Shown here: one piece after another, positions 37,801 through 48,810 of the stretch
Layout of the letters: every line of letters starts with the position of its first letter
How positions within the stretch are numbered: the stretch's first letter is position 1
From: Tetmemena sp. SeJ-2015
Lineage: Eukaryota; Ciliophora; Spirotrichea; Sporadotrichida; Oxytrichidae
NCBI GenBank assembly: GCA_027382625.1
Contig: JAJKFJ010021335.1
Coordinates: 57,506 to 121,505 of the forward strand
DNA length: 64,000 bases
Direction: 5' to 3'
The notes under the pieces: model-generated
What the model was told of the DNA's origin: nothing
Seen by the model: only the letters and a program-made list of their open reading frames with translations
Databases searched by the model: none
Translations under genes and position numbers: made by a program

Positions 37801-38078
37801 CCTCCTTTACTTGCAGCAAAAAGCAAACTCATTCTTCTCTTGTGCTCCATTTCTCCATCTGGGTCAAACTCTTCTATCAAGGGAACCCCTCCCAGTCTAT
37901 CAATCTCGATTGGTTATAAGTTAATGATACTTCTCCAGTTGCCGATTTTACTACTTGCGCCTAATTCATCCCTCACCTTCATGGTTATTTCTCGAGAGAG
38001 AGCTGGAGAAACTACAGGCATTCTTAGAGTAGAACGATGTCTCTACGGCGATCGAGGTGATGAGTCTCCACTCCTCAT
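34854..38078 (-). CDS. Long low-complexity protein, or the C-terminal tail of the adjacent channel
   Basis: From MRSGDSSPRSPQRHRST at 38078 the minus strand is coding through GGVPLIEEFDPDGEMEHKRR, then DGRFEIISENRRISGQRQEY, an acidic stretch and a coiled coil (LIRLLEKENIKLKLVFKK). It continues through a Ser/Gln-rich second half (KVSLDIQSDYSQPLRQQQ) to TGA at 34856-34854. At least one clean intron (GTAAGT near 37285, AG near 37240) is present. Blocks shift frame at several other points (about 36100, 36700), and a second ATG (36258) could begin a separate gene. It follows the K+ channel on the same strand with no TGA in one frame between them, so it could be the long cytoplasmic tail of that channel. 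Confidence 0.6.
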
Positions 38079-38239
38079 TGAGTTTCCTAGAAGGTAAAAT
38101 TAATAAAGCTCCTTTTTAGACTGTTGCTTAATATTGCTTAAATTCTAAATGCATATTAAAAGTTATCAATAAAAGTAAAGCATAAGGAATTAAGCTTTTT
38201 AGTAATAATTTAAACAAAATATTATACTCGAATGATACA

Positions 38240-41200
38240 TATATTTGAGAAATGATGTGCGCTATGTTTCCTCTCATCTTATTTTTGAACATGGGGCAGT
38301 CGATTGAAATGTGCTTTAAATATATATTGATCTTTGAACTTGAGCAGATGTAGCACTTGATCTTAAGCGGAGAGAAGTCTTTCTTCCAAGTGTCTATCGC
38401 TCCGCTGATCTTATGAAAGATGCTCTAAATTAGTTTTTAATTGGCTTAAAATACTTACGATTGATATCTCTGAATAAGTCTGAGCTATGAATAATAATTT
38501 CTACAAAATAGGAAATTTATGTTGAGGAATTCAATCAAGTTGACTGTGAGGCAGTCAGTGTAGTCTCTTGATTTGACTGTGACTTGTCTTTGGCAGTCTG
38601 TAAAGAATCCTATCTCTCCAAAAGACTGCTCCTTTTCCAAGTCAATGATGTAAGTGTATGACTGTCTATGAATCAAACAAACCTTTCCTTAAGTGATGAA
38701 GTAGATATCCTTCCCATCATCATTCAAGAATATTAAATGAATCATCCCCTTCGTTGAAAACATACTCTTCCATTGCAAAATTCTAAGATAGATAAATATT
38801 CTTTTTACCCAGGATAAAAGTCAGGTTGCTTAGAAAGTCTAATGGAAACTCTGAGAAGACACTCACCGATTGGAGAATTTTTCCATTCATGAAAACTGTG
38901 ATTCTGCTCTTTAAGTCATCATTCAGAAAGCTATACACCTCCTCTTCCTCAATCATCATATAATATGTAGAAATTTATTTCAATCTTCAGGTCTTTCTTC
39001 ATCTCGAAATTGTAGTCAAGGTATCTCAAAACAAATGACATAAGCATTTATTCTTTCATCTCTTGATCTTCATTCTTAAATCCTTAGGAATATTTCTGAG
39101 TGTTAAAAATTGTAACACGAATTACACTTTCTCTCTATAATTGATTAAATTAGAGCAAGAATTTACCCATAAGTTTCAGCGAGTAAGTTGTATCTCTGAA
39201 ATAGGGATCCTATTTTGCCAATCATATATAAAAAATAAATATAAGCGAAGGCAATACCAGCCACTAACTCCAAAAATATTACCACTATAAATTCTCCAGT
39301 GTTATAGGGTCTAATATCTCCATAGCCTATAGTTGCCATAAATAAAATATTGATTACTTCATAGTCGTTATCGAAAAGTACATAGCGTTAATATACTTTT
39401 CGGTGTCACTAGTATCTACAAGGTGAGCTTCTTTCAACCAAGTTGAGTGAGATGTATTAATCACATTAAATATTTCTTTTTTTAAAGTTAATGCTTTAAA
39501 TGATTGACATTTCCCGAGTAACAGAAAAGACATGCACTCCAGTGAGCAATTATAAGAATGTTTGCCATCATTGTTACAAAATTTACAATCAGATTCAGAA
39601 AGTCAGAGACTATGTAGTCGAACACCTTCAATAACTTATTTAACTTAATTTATAAAAACCTTTTAGCCAAAGAAACCCATTTTATATATTCGTAGTAGCT
39701 TGACTAGTCTGAATACATTAAGATTATCCGTGCTAATCTTGAGATCTATGTGGGCCTCGAAAGTCATAATTGTGTGGATGGGAATATAATTTATATTTGC
39801 AACTGCGTCTAGCAATAGAGTTTACTTAAAATATCTTTTCGCAATCAATTTTCTATTCATAATTAGAACTCCTTTGTCTAAAAAACATTTTTATAAAAGT
39901 CATAGTAGCCAGTTACAAATTGAACAACTATTGAATAATAATTTAAAACTGAAAATTAGGCTAGAATAATAAAACAAAAAATAGTTGTCTAACATCTAGG
40001 CATATTTAACAATACTTACACATATCAGCAAGGAAAAATGCCTCAATAGAAATTTCCACTTGAATTTATTATCATTGAATCATTGAGATTCATTTCACAA
40101 TTAAATATTCAGGTAATTCGAGCATCTTGCATTAAATAAGTGTTCTATCATTTTGTAGGATTCAATTTAAAGTGCTTTAAATCTTTGTAATTTATTCTTG
40201 AAAACGTTTAGCTTTTAGTTTAAAGTTAAATAACTTGCTGGTAAAAATTACCTGACCATTAAATAAGGGAGTATAAATATCTCAGATCAGCGCTATCGGT
40301 ATATTTAAGAAAATCCATAATATATTGCTTTATAGGCTAATGAGCAAGTTGCAAATAGATCAAAAATTAAAACAGCATTTAAGCCTAAGTGCTCGTTTAT
40401 TATTTTATCGATATGCTAACTTAAAATAATTCTTAATATAATTCATTTTGAAGCATAAATGGTGTGTAATCTCTGAAAGCAACTAATACTGGGAGAGTCA
40501 CTGCCTCAAATAAAATGAAGAGACAGGCAATCCAGTCCCAAGCATCTTTTAACTTTGAATCCGGGTAAATGGTGCATTTACTTCGTCCAATTCTTCTTTT
40601 TAAATTTTGAAATTGTGACTCTTCATCTTCCTCAGAATCCGCGGAGTTTGCAGTAGACGCAGCTTATCCCTTTGATTTGTTAAATAATTTTGTAGATAAA
40701 TATTTGTGAGTGAAAACACTTGTCAAGCTTTGCCTTCTATCATCATTTTTACCATCTTTGCCTCCTCCTCCTATCCTCATACTCTTAGTTCTAGTGAGTT
40801 GTTTCATCATATTTTGTTTCCTCTAAACTTGAGTGTGAGATGGATTATCAGTGCCAGTTTTATTTTTCTGTAATTTGGGGTCTACATCCTTCTTCGCGGG
40901 AGGTGAGACTTTAGAAGTGCGGGATTTTTCTTTCTTATCTTTTTCCTTCTCTTCCTTCTTTTGATCGTTGATTAGCCTCTTCATAACCCTCACGTTTCTA
41001 TTTATCTACTCCTGGTTCTAATTTAATTATAGCTCACTCACAATTAAAATAGTTTAGTACACTATCCTAAATTTAGTGCTTTAATAAGCTGTACCAGTAT
41101 TGGATCCGTAATCACCAAATGGCTGAATTTCCATGCTTACGGAGGAGGTTGCTTTAAAGTTGTTTCTTCTGATGGTTGCAACTGAATTGGCGCCAGATCC

Positions 41201-41305
41201 TCTAGGCTAAGAAATACGATCCACCTAAATTATTGGAACTGGAGTGCCTGATCCTCTATTACTTCGAGCATTTGTAATCTAATTCATGTAGTTGCTTTAT
41301 TGCAT
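38240..41305 (-). CDS. Voltage-type K+ channel with cyclic-nucleotide-binding domain
   Basis: The start at 41305 (MQQSNYMNQI) opens a Ser/Lys-rich N-terminus (KKEEKEKDKKEKSRT). S1 follows with KDAWDWIACLFILFEAVTLP (about 40470-40550), and later helices include NRKLIAKRYFKQTLLLDAV and NLNVFRLVKLLRIYKMGFFG. The pore is SITTM-ATIGYGDIRPYN (about 39310-39380), with GYG the K+ filter and an IES lying exactly inside the motif. A C-linker precedes the CNB fold (MEEYVFNEGDDS; LEKEQSFGEIGFFTDCQRQV; about 38500-38770). A C-terminal CYIC...H...C segment (about 38290-38350) resembles the Cys/His tail of ciliate channels. These channels set membrane potential and ciliary excitability. Introns and further IESs interrupt it. 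Confidence 0.88.
39341..39363. other. 23-bp IES inside the K+ channel selectivity filter, pointer CATA
   Basis: CATA at 39337-39340 and 39360-39363 flank a tiny AT-rich insert. Removal with one copy turns a broken frame into SITTMATIGYGD. The insert has neither GT nor AG at its ends on the coding strand. Confidence 0.85.
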
Positions 41306-41514
41306 TCTTCCACTGAATAGATAATCATAACAAATTCATATTTTAACTGAGGACAGTGTCTCGCCTTAGTGGACTTACAGACACCATAAATCTGATATAT
41401 TTAGAATTCTCGTTTTTAAAATGAGAAATTAAATTTAGGGCTTCGCATACCCATTGCATTTAGAACTCTATCGTCATTATAGTATGATTTTTAATTAAAA
41501 TCGGTGATTGGTTA
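41306..41514. other. Intergenic DNA
   Basis: Short stretch upstream of the channel; nothing recognised. Confidence 0.4.
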
Positions 41515-42492
41515 AAATAATAAATGGAGAGTTGCAACTTCATGCCAGTTTAAATCATAGATTCACCCTCTGATCTGCTGCTTGTTCGATAGAGAATTAA
41601 AAATTAATATGGGTTTCTTCTTTCATAATCTTCGTAGCACCTCTCAGTAGTGAGATATGACTCACGCACTCTTCATCGTCTTCATCTGAACTTGTGTCGC
41701 TTATAAATATTTGCTGAGCGCTACCATTAAAAAAGTTATAAGGATAAGAAATTGGGGGGTCCTTTCCTCGAGAGTAAAATTTTCTAATAAATAAAGGTGA
41801 GAAAAAATTAGTTTAAAGGATAATTTTCGCTCCTAAATCCGATTCCTCCATTTAAAGAGTTGTATTCGAACATATAAGGCTTCAAATTTCAATCCTTATT
41901 TTGTCGGTTAGAGGTCAGCTGCACCTAAATAAAAACTATATTTTAAGCTATTTTTAGCTATTGTAAAATAAAATTAAAGTTAAATTTTTAAATAGTGCAA
42001 CATTTATATATAACCAAAGTTTAATTCATGATTAAGGGACTAAGGTTACAATTTTCAGTTTAAATTCTTTGGAATTATAGCTGAATCATGTCATGAATTC
42101 AAAAAATGTTGCACTATTTAAAAATTTAACTTTAATTTTATTTTACAATAGCTAAAAATAGCTTAAAATATAGATTTTATTTAGGTGCAGCTGACCTCTA
42201 ACCGACAAAATAAGGATTGAAATTTGAAGCCTTATATGTTCGAATACAACTCTTTAAATGGAGGAATCGGATTTAGGAGCGAAAATTATCCTATATACTA
42301 ATTTTTTCTCACCTTTATTCATTAGAAAATTTTACTGTCGAGGAAGGGCCCCCCAAAAATTCTTAAAATTCTATGCTGAATTAAATGGTGTAATAAGTTA
42401 TTTAATTTGGACAAACTTCAACAGTCACTGATCTATTCCATTTTAATTTAATATCTAATTTAATTCTCTTTTTTATTAAATTCTCAGCTATA
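41515..42492 (+). repeat. Interspersed repeat R1, copy split by a MITE
   Basis: The flanks 41515-41751 and 42357-42492 together match the uninterrupted copy at 19491-19860, for example TCTTCGTAGCACCTCTCAG and TCCATTTTAATTTAATATC. The 605 bp between them are absent from the other copy and form a foldback element. Confidence 0.85.
41752..42356. mobile_element. Foldback MITE with terminal inverted repeats of about 250 bp
   Basis: The left arm (41752-42004) and right arm (42105-42356) are inverted copies differing at only a handful of positions; the outer ends are TTGGGGGG and CCCCCCAA. The 100-bp centre has no coding capacity. It is inserted in repeat R1. Comparing with the empty site at about 19720, the target is an AGTT/AATT-like tetranucleotide, but the exact duplication is ambiguous. 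The high arm identity suggests recent activity or a hairpin that is kept homogeneous. Confidence 0.88.
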
Positions 42493-42993
42493 ATGAGGCT
42501 GTTGAGTTATTTGCGAGGTACTTGCGGAGTGGCTGGAACTCTTAGTGTTGCAGTCAAGTTTAGACTTGTATTTAATTGAGACTGCTGGTTTTGCATTTTT
42601 ATTACCGATATTCTTGCCTCGAATTATTAATTTAGTAATCACTCACCCCTCTTGATATTCTTTGAAGAAGATACCCAAAGCATAAAATAATGAAAACTCT
42701 CCAATTTAACTATCTTATCAAGTTAATAATTTATGTTTGTGTCTACTGCTTAAGTAACAGAAGACAACCTCCCAAAGCATCTAGATCAATTTGTTTATCA
42801 ACATTTCTGTATTAATCTATCCAAAGAGGACTTTTATTGGACAAAAAAAGTATTTTAGTTTTAAAATATTCGCAAGCGTAAAATTATAAATTCAATGGAA
42901 GGAAAAGCCTCACTGACCAGATTATTTATTTTACTTGTAAGCTTATGCCCTTAGCTGATAGTCATATTTATTTTCAATTTAAGTTGATTAAAT
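42493..42993. other. AT-rich intergenic DNA
   Basis: No gene recognised between the repeat and the following start codon. Confidence 0.4.
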
Positions 42994-44822
42994 ATGATAG
43001 AGAGCATAGAAACTAATTTGAGAAGATAAATAGTTATATTTGTGTTGGGGTCAACTGCTGTTGGAAAATCAAAGCTTGCTCTAGATATAGCGAAATGTCT
43101 TGAATGCGAAATAGTGAATGCTGACTCTATGCAAATTTATCAAAGTCCTAGCTAGTATGATGTTAATTTATTAAAAATGAATTCATTTACGAATGATGGA
43201 ATAATGACTGCTAAACCAACTGAGGAAGAAAGGAAACTAAGTTTGATAGTATTTTTATTAACTAGTGCCTCATCATCTATTTGACGCAGTGGAATTTATC
43301 ACAACTGATTTCAATGTAAATAAATATAGATCTCTAGCTCTTCAAACGATTTCTGACATTCATGAAAGGGGCAAGATTCCAGTTGTAGTTGGAGGAACTA
43401 ATTACTATATTGAAAGTTTGCTGTTTGATCAGAATTATACTATTGAAGAGGAAAGTAAGGAAGGAGAAGATTTATTCTTTATTATCTTATTTAGTTACAA
43501 GGATAAAATTTGAATTCAACGAAGATTTCTTTAGGAAAACTCTTTAAAATGAAAAACTAACCAAGGAAGAAAAGTTTCACTAGCTCTTAGATGATCTTTT
43601 TACTGCAATTCCTCCAGATAGAAAATAAAGACAATAATTCTTCTTTATTTCACGTTTGTTTTAGAAAAAGTGATATTGAAGACAAATATGAGAGTGAACT
43701 TCCTTTCTAGCTTTTGCAAATTGTAGATCCTAAGCTGTCGGAAATGCTTCACTCTAAAGACAAGAGGCGGATAATCAATGGGCTATTCAAGTACTACAAA
43801 TTTCTTCCTTAGCAGTTATTTGGAGATAAAAGTGGCTAGGCTTTACTCGAAAGTGAAATTCAAATGCAAAAGCAAGGAAAGAAACTTAGATTTTTACCAA
43901 TAATGATTCAGATGAGTGCTGAACCCAATATCTTAGAGCAGCGAATTAAAAAGAGAATAGATCAAATGATTGATGAGGGAGATGGCCTCAAGGAAATAAA
44001 TTATCTCTTCAACACTTATCATTACAAAAAGATAATTACTATTTTTAAATTGATATCATTAGATCTACGCAATTGACAAAATGGAACCCAGTGAATTTGA
44101 AAAGGGAATAATGCAGGCTATTGGTTATAAAGAATTTTACGATGCTTACTTGCATCTCATCGATAAGATGGCAAAGCTTAACTTATTCACCGTAGAGTTC
44201 TATAATCACTTGGTCTTTATTTTAAAGACACTTGGAACCTGATGATCTTGAGGTGATAGATAAATGTAAGAAACAACTCTGCACAAAGACAATAAATTAT
44301 GCTGCTTATCAAAGCAAGTGGCTTCGAAAAAGAATATAATCTGACTTTTTGAAACAAAAAACTCTAACAAATTAAGAAGATCATTAGGAAAGCTAGAATG
44401 AGGGCTAGCAATTTAATAAAATTTTGAGCGAAAACCTTTTATTAGTAATTCAATTGAATGATGCAAAGCAATATGAGGAAGTGGCTTTTACAGCTGCTCA
44501 AAATTTCATTATAAATCAACTTAATCTCTTCCAGAATATATATAAAGAAAATAAAATCAGCTACTTCATGGAAAATTACTGCAATGATTCGGTATCAAGG
44601 AAGTAATAAAAAATCCTTGAATGGAAAAAGTATAATTGTACAAGTTGTAAATAGGAATTAAACGGCTTAAAATAATGGGAAGAGCATATAAAGACAAGGA
44701 AGCATAAAAATAAGATGAGACAACCAAAGTCAAAACAGCAACTCCCTTCTAAAGCAAAAAATAATGTTGAAGAAATTGAAGAGGGTCTTGATCTCCTCGT
44801 CTTTGATAAAGAGGTTGAATGA
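42994..44822 (+). CDS. tRNA dimethylallyltransferase (MiaA/TRIT1/MOD5 family)
   Basis: The enzyme transfers dimethylallyl from DMAPP to A37 of UNN-decoding tRNAs. The P-loop is VLGSTAVGKSKLALDIAK, followed by NADSMQIY, MTAKPTEEE, HHLFDAVEFITTDFNVNKYR and IPVVVGGTNYYIESLLFD. The C-terminal domain includes SAEPNILEQRIKKRIDQMI and EKGIMQAIGYKEFYDAY. The eukaryotic-type C-terminal zinc finger is present: CTSCKQELNGLKQWEEH then TRKH (C-x2-C-x12-H-x5-H, about 44630-44700). Stop TGA is at 44820. An intron near 43242-43265 joins cleanly. Inserts near 43145-43195, 43470-43510 and 44035-44065 are introns or IESs; an ATTTA pair near 43137 and 43186 is suggestive but does not give the right frame. Complete by family length. 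Confidence 0.9.
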
Positions 44823-44944
44823 TTAAAGATTTTGTATAAAGAATTTATGAATATTATTAAAGCTTTTATGATTAAGATGTTAACACCATAACCTTTGATG
44901 AATAAGTTAAATCTGTTATACTATTAATCCTTGAAAGGATCCAC

Positions 44945-45548
44945 TCATTCTTGTCTCTTGTTTGCATAAGGACTTCTCTTGGTCATAGTAACATAATCTG
45001 AAGCATACTTAGTCTCAGGGCAGGACCTTTTGTTATAAGGATACTTGGGCTTGAATGAGTCAAAGTTCTAAATAGAGAAAAGATGAGTATATTAGGAACT
45101 TAAAATCTTTGAGACTTACATCTTCATTATCCCAACCTATTTCCTGGTTTGCAGTCATTGGGAAGGGATATTTCTTCTTAGGAACTGAAGTTAGGGTATC
45201 TAGCTTAGTCTTGAGAGCCTCCAAATCTTTCTCAGTTTCAGATGGAGTGGTACCGAAAGTTGCACTAGTCTAGGTTGGCTTGTCAGAAATAATGACCACT
45301 ACAAAGATAGTTTAAGGAAAATTCTTCAGTTATAAACTTTGAGGAGGCTGTTTTAGAAAAATCTATAACTCTAATATTGCTTACAATTCTTGGGATTGAA
45401 GTCGAAATTTTCATTAAGTACTCTTCCCTTGCTCTCATTTTTAATTGCTTCTACCCAGCAAGCATTTATCTAATAAGTTTTAGTAAGGAGCAAGAAATAC
45501 CTCAACAGCGTTCATCTGTCTGCGCTGTCCTTTCTCTGGTTTTGCCAT
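44945..45548 (-). CDS. CFAP144/FAM183-like axonemal protein
   Basis: It starts MAKPEKGQRRQMNAVE at 45548, then after an intron AIKNESKGRVLNENFDFNPK. DKPTQTSATFGTTPSETEKD and KKKYPFPMTANQEIGWDNED follow, a second clean intron comes next (GTAAGT near 45118), and the end is CPETKYASDYVTMTKRSPYA to TGA at 44947-44945. The FP.T.NQEIGW motif and the small size fit the CFAP144/FAM183 family of microtubule-inner proteins of the ciliary axoneme. The assignment is from memory of the motif, so moderate. The gene lies tail to tail with the tRNA-modification gene, 120 bp apart. Confidence 0.65.
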
Positions 45549-45735
45549 TTTTATTTCTTTTTTAATTATAAATCTCACTCAATCCTTATCTTTTCACCTA
45601 AGCAAACTTTTCTATGCGAAAGAAAGGGTAAAAATGCAAGAGATTATTGAATGTTTGCAGGCAAATTGAATACTATTTAAATAATAAAAGCTGTTGGTGT
45701 TGCGAGAAATTTAGGTTTATAGGGAGGAAAATAAG

Positions 45736-47651
45736 TCAGATTTAGTCTTTATTAGCGCTTCCAATAGGATTTAAAGTGCCGATACCACCTGCAATACCTG
45801 AAGTAGAATATTTTGGAATGTTGAATCCGGGGCCGCCAGGTCCTCCTAGAGAACCTACACCGCCTCCAATTCCTGACCCTGATCCATATTTATAATTACC
45901 AATGGTAGGGATACTCTAAGAGCCTCCTCCTTGAGAATAGTTTAGACCTCCACCTGAACTGCCAATTCCACCTAAACTGCTTCCGCCTGCGTACTTTGGA
46001 ATACCTCCACCTATTATATTCCCTCCATAACCAGCAAGACCGCTTCCACGGGAATTTGGAACATTGTTAGCTGGCGCACCCCTACTTTATATCCTTGGAA
46101 GCCCACCTGAAGAACCTATGCTGCCTTAAGCCCCTTGGATGCTTTATTCAGTTTGACCATAATTATCATTTCCAGCCCCACCACCATATCCTGATCCTCC
46201 TATTCCTCCACCTATGCCACCTCCTCCGATGCCGCCGTATTTATACCCCTAGTATTATGGCAAACTTTTGTTACGATTCTGTCCTACTGCACTGTTTTTC
46301 GCCACTGAACTCTAATACGGATTATTTAAAGTGGGTAACTGCACTCCCCCAGCACTGCCGGTATTGGAAATTCCACTACCGATAGCTGGCCTATTAAAAT
46401 ACCCTTGCGGTACGTTCTCATTACTCCCCGTGACAGTTGGCTTGTTTGGTAATGAATAAGGTTGGCCCTTTTGCAATTAAAATATCATTATAGTAGCATG
46501 TAAAAGTTATTCTTGTTGACATCATCCTTTCGAGAGAGAATACCTTTTCTGGACTCTATTCTCTTTGAGTTAGAAGTAGGCTTGTTGATATCGTTGTTAT
46601 GGTTGAAGAAGTTTTTATTGGAGCTGTTTGCGCCTTAGAGCTGAGGATTATTAGCAGGGTTATAAGTGTAACCTTCAAAATAAGGGTGTTAGAGGCATTG
46701 CTAAGCCGTTGGTCTTTTCAGCGGGTCAAAAATCATCATTTTCATCATCAGGTCAATGGCGTGTTCAGAAGCGTTAGGGATCAGCTAACTGAGAGAGGTA
46801 GGCACAAATTTAGGAAAAGTAAAGCCAATCCTTGAGGCTAATTTGTAACCCTCGGGCCATTATGCCTGAGTAGGAGAGCCGAGCACTGCGCACGTTTTGT
46901 AAATTTGGTCGGTTTCGTTATTTCCTGGGAACAACGGTCGGAGCATGTAAAGCTCAGCCATGATAGCTCCACAAGCAAAAATGTCGACAGGAGTTAATTG
47001 TAAGGATAAATTGCTACTGAGTCTGTACAATGTATTACATAAATTATAAAGATCCTTAGATTCTCTATAATTACTCTATTAGATTAAATTATTTTGTAAC
47101 TATAGCTAAACCAAAATCGGCAATCTTAACTGCCTCACCTTTGCATAGCAAATTCTCGGGCTTTAGGTCTCTGTGGAAAAAGCCGTGCTTATGCATGTAA
47201 GCTAGACCCAATAGAGTCTGATACATGATGCACTTAATCTGATTCTCTGGGAAATTACTCGTCCTGTCTTTCATCAGCTTTAAAATAGAAAATGAAAGTT
47301 AAAACGGAATTTTGAGCTGGTAAATATTCTATTCCATGTACTCAAAGACAAAGTAGAGATCATCGTTGACTCTTATGACTTCCTTCAGTTTCACGATATT
47401 TATCTGGTTCAACTTACGCAGGGACTTAATCTCCCTCAGGGCCATGCACTCTTCCCAAGAGTAAAACTTCTTTTTCATCTTCTTTATAGCCACTATTTAT
47501 TTAATATAGTAATATTTCGCTGCTCTGCTTATTTTGAGCCTGCACCACTGATCCGTAAGTACCATCTCCAAGTGTCTTCAAGATTTTATAAACTTAACAG
47601 CACTAAAATATAGTGAGGCACATATTTTGATATGGTGGTTTACTTATCCAT
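45736..47651 (-). CDS. MAK/RCK-type Ser/Thr kinase, activation segment missing in this locus
   Basis: RCK kinases (MAK, ICK, MOK) regulate cilium length. Reading with three IESs removed gives [76 protein letters not shown] and KIADFGLA. The germline then runs into about 105 bp of AT-rich DNA (47000-47100) and resumes at [15 protein letters not shown], so the T-loop with its TxY and the WYRAPE motif is absent. The C-lobe continues with [14 protein letters not shown], [19 protein letters not shown] (46700-46760) and a long Gly/Ser/Tyr-rich tail ending SANKDQI at TGA 45738-45736. The missing piece is not in this window and must be supplied from elsewhere, or this copy is non-functional. Confidence 0.85.
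47280..47318. other. IES in MAK-like kinase, pointer AGCT
   Basis: A 39-bp insert lies between AGCT at 47276-47279 and 47315-47318. Removal gives EQNIYQLMKDRT, the family consensus. The insert length is a multiple of three and adds codons rather than shifting frame, so the evidence is from consensus. Confidence 0.75.
47499..47517. other. 19-bp IES in MAK-like kinase, pointer TATTT (plus strand)
   Basis: TATTT occurs at 47494-47498 and 47513-47517. Removal restores frame between QNKQSSEI and VAIKKM, placing the catalytic Lys correctly. Confidence 0.82.
47591..47642. other. 52-bp IES next to the start codon of the MAK-like kinase, pointer TA
   Basis: Removal between TA at 47589-47590 and TA at 47641-47642 joins ATG GAT AAG to TAT AAA ATC, giving [13 protein letters not shown], the usual RCK start. 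A 2-nt pointer is weak alone, but the frame and consensus agree. Confidence 0.65.
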
Positions 47652-47926
47652 TGTTAATAAATTTATTTATTTCTTAGAATTGTTTTATATTTTGAATAAT
47701 CTAACATTTCTACCTTACCCTTTTCAGCATATTCTCCTATTTGAATAAATCTTATTAAATAAAATCGTCTTTTAAAAAATGAAATTTTTAAAAATCTTGA
47801 ATTTTAATATCAAACTATATTCTCAAAGAGTCTTCATTAATTTAAGTCCATAAAGCAGTAAAAATAAATCCTTAAATATTTTTCATTACAGTAAATTGAG
47901 AATTAAAGAAATACTGTGAAATAAAA
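47652..47926. other. Divergent intergenic region
   Basis: Between the minus-strand kinase and the plus-strand gene starting at 47927. AT-rich; it presumably holds both promoters, but no motif can be named. Confidence 0.4.
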
Positions 47927-48810
47927 ATGAAAGACGATCTGAAACTAGTAGGCATCTTGTCAGAAAGAGAACTAGATGGGCGTATGTCTCTAAAAGAGTT
48001 AAGGAAAATAGTTTTTGAGTGTCTGTAACTGGGGCCTATGTATCAGCCGCTTCTGGACATTCTTGAGAAGCAAGGGAAGGTAGTAAATAGTCAATCAGGA
48101 TAAGAGTAACTGGTTGAAATTAAAGATGTGTTTCAAACTATCCACTCAACTGCTTTCTTAAATACTACGCCTCTTTTCCTCAACCACAGAGAGACTTACG
48201 CGAATATCATGCTCATCACTACATTAAGAGTGTTTATTTTAATAATTCTTATTATAAATTAACATCTGTGAGCATTTTGAGAAGAAATCTAATCACTGTT
48301 GATGAAATAAGACATGGGATCCTAGCTTACACGCTCATCAGTCGAGAGTGCAAAAGCGAGTGGCTCCCCATGTACGTTGAAAAACTTCAAAAGGCCTTTC
48401 GAATCGTTAATAAAACAATTAGTGAGGTTTAATTACATTATGATAAACTCAATTTAAATGAGGTTGTGTTGAAAAAGTGGTTTGAGCACGTTCGATCAAA
48501 CTTAGAATGCAATTAGGAAAGCAGAATATATATGGAAAAGGAAATAAAGCAAAAGAAGCTTGACGTGCCCTTCCTTCTTCCCCATGAGTTCTTGTTTCTG
48601 CTTTGCAACAGCTCTGACAGACTGGAAACTATAAATAGGTTGCATAACCCTGAACTCGTTTCTCAAAAGGGCAACATATATCAATGGGAGCTCAGAGGAA
48701 AACAAGATACTACTAATCAAGTTAGATTTACTTCTTAATTATAATAGTTTCTCACATACACTTACTCCCTCAAACTGCCTTCTCTAACTAAGCACCACAC
48801 ATCCTTATGA
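47927..48810 (+). CDS. Unknown protein
   Basis: ATG at 47927 opens MKDDLKLVGILSERELDGRM. The frame continues to about 48230, crosses an insert of about 45 bp (48230-48272, an intron or IES), then runs through NLITVDEIRHGILAYTLISR, ECKSEWLPMYVEKLQKAFRI and DVPFLLPHEFLFLLCNSSDR. The first in-frame TGA is at 48808-48810, overlapping the next ATG by ATGA. Helical and moderately charged; no family recognised. The residues after about 48740 look like non-coding sequence, so the true arrangement with the next gene is unclear. Confidence 0.6.

Noticed and set aside
37771..38097. A 108-codon plus-strand open frame (MLPDAPLAADPPL).
   Set aside because: The minus strand here encodes IIEF/EEFDPDGEMEHKRR-type sequence continuing the adjacent gene; the plus frame is its shadow.
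43130..43195. ATTTA repeats as an IES pointer in the tRNA dimethylallyltransferase gene.
   Set aside because: The join leaves the MQIY and MTAKPT parts out of frame by one base. Something is removed here, but this pointer is not right without another slip.
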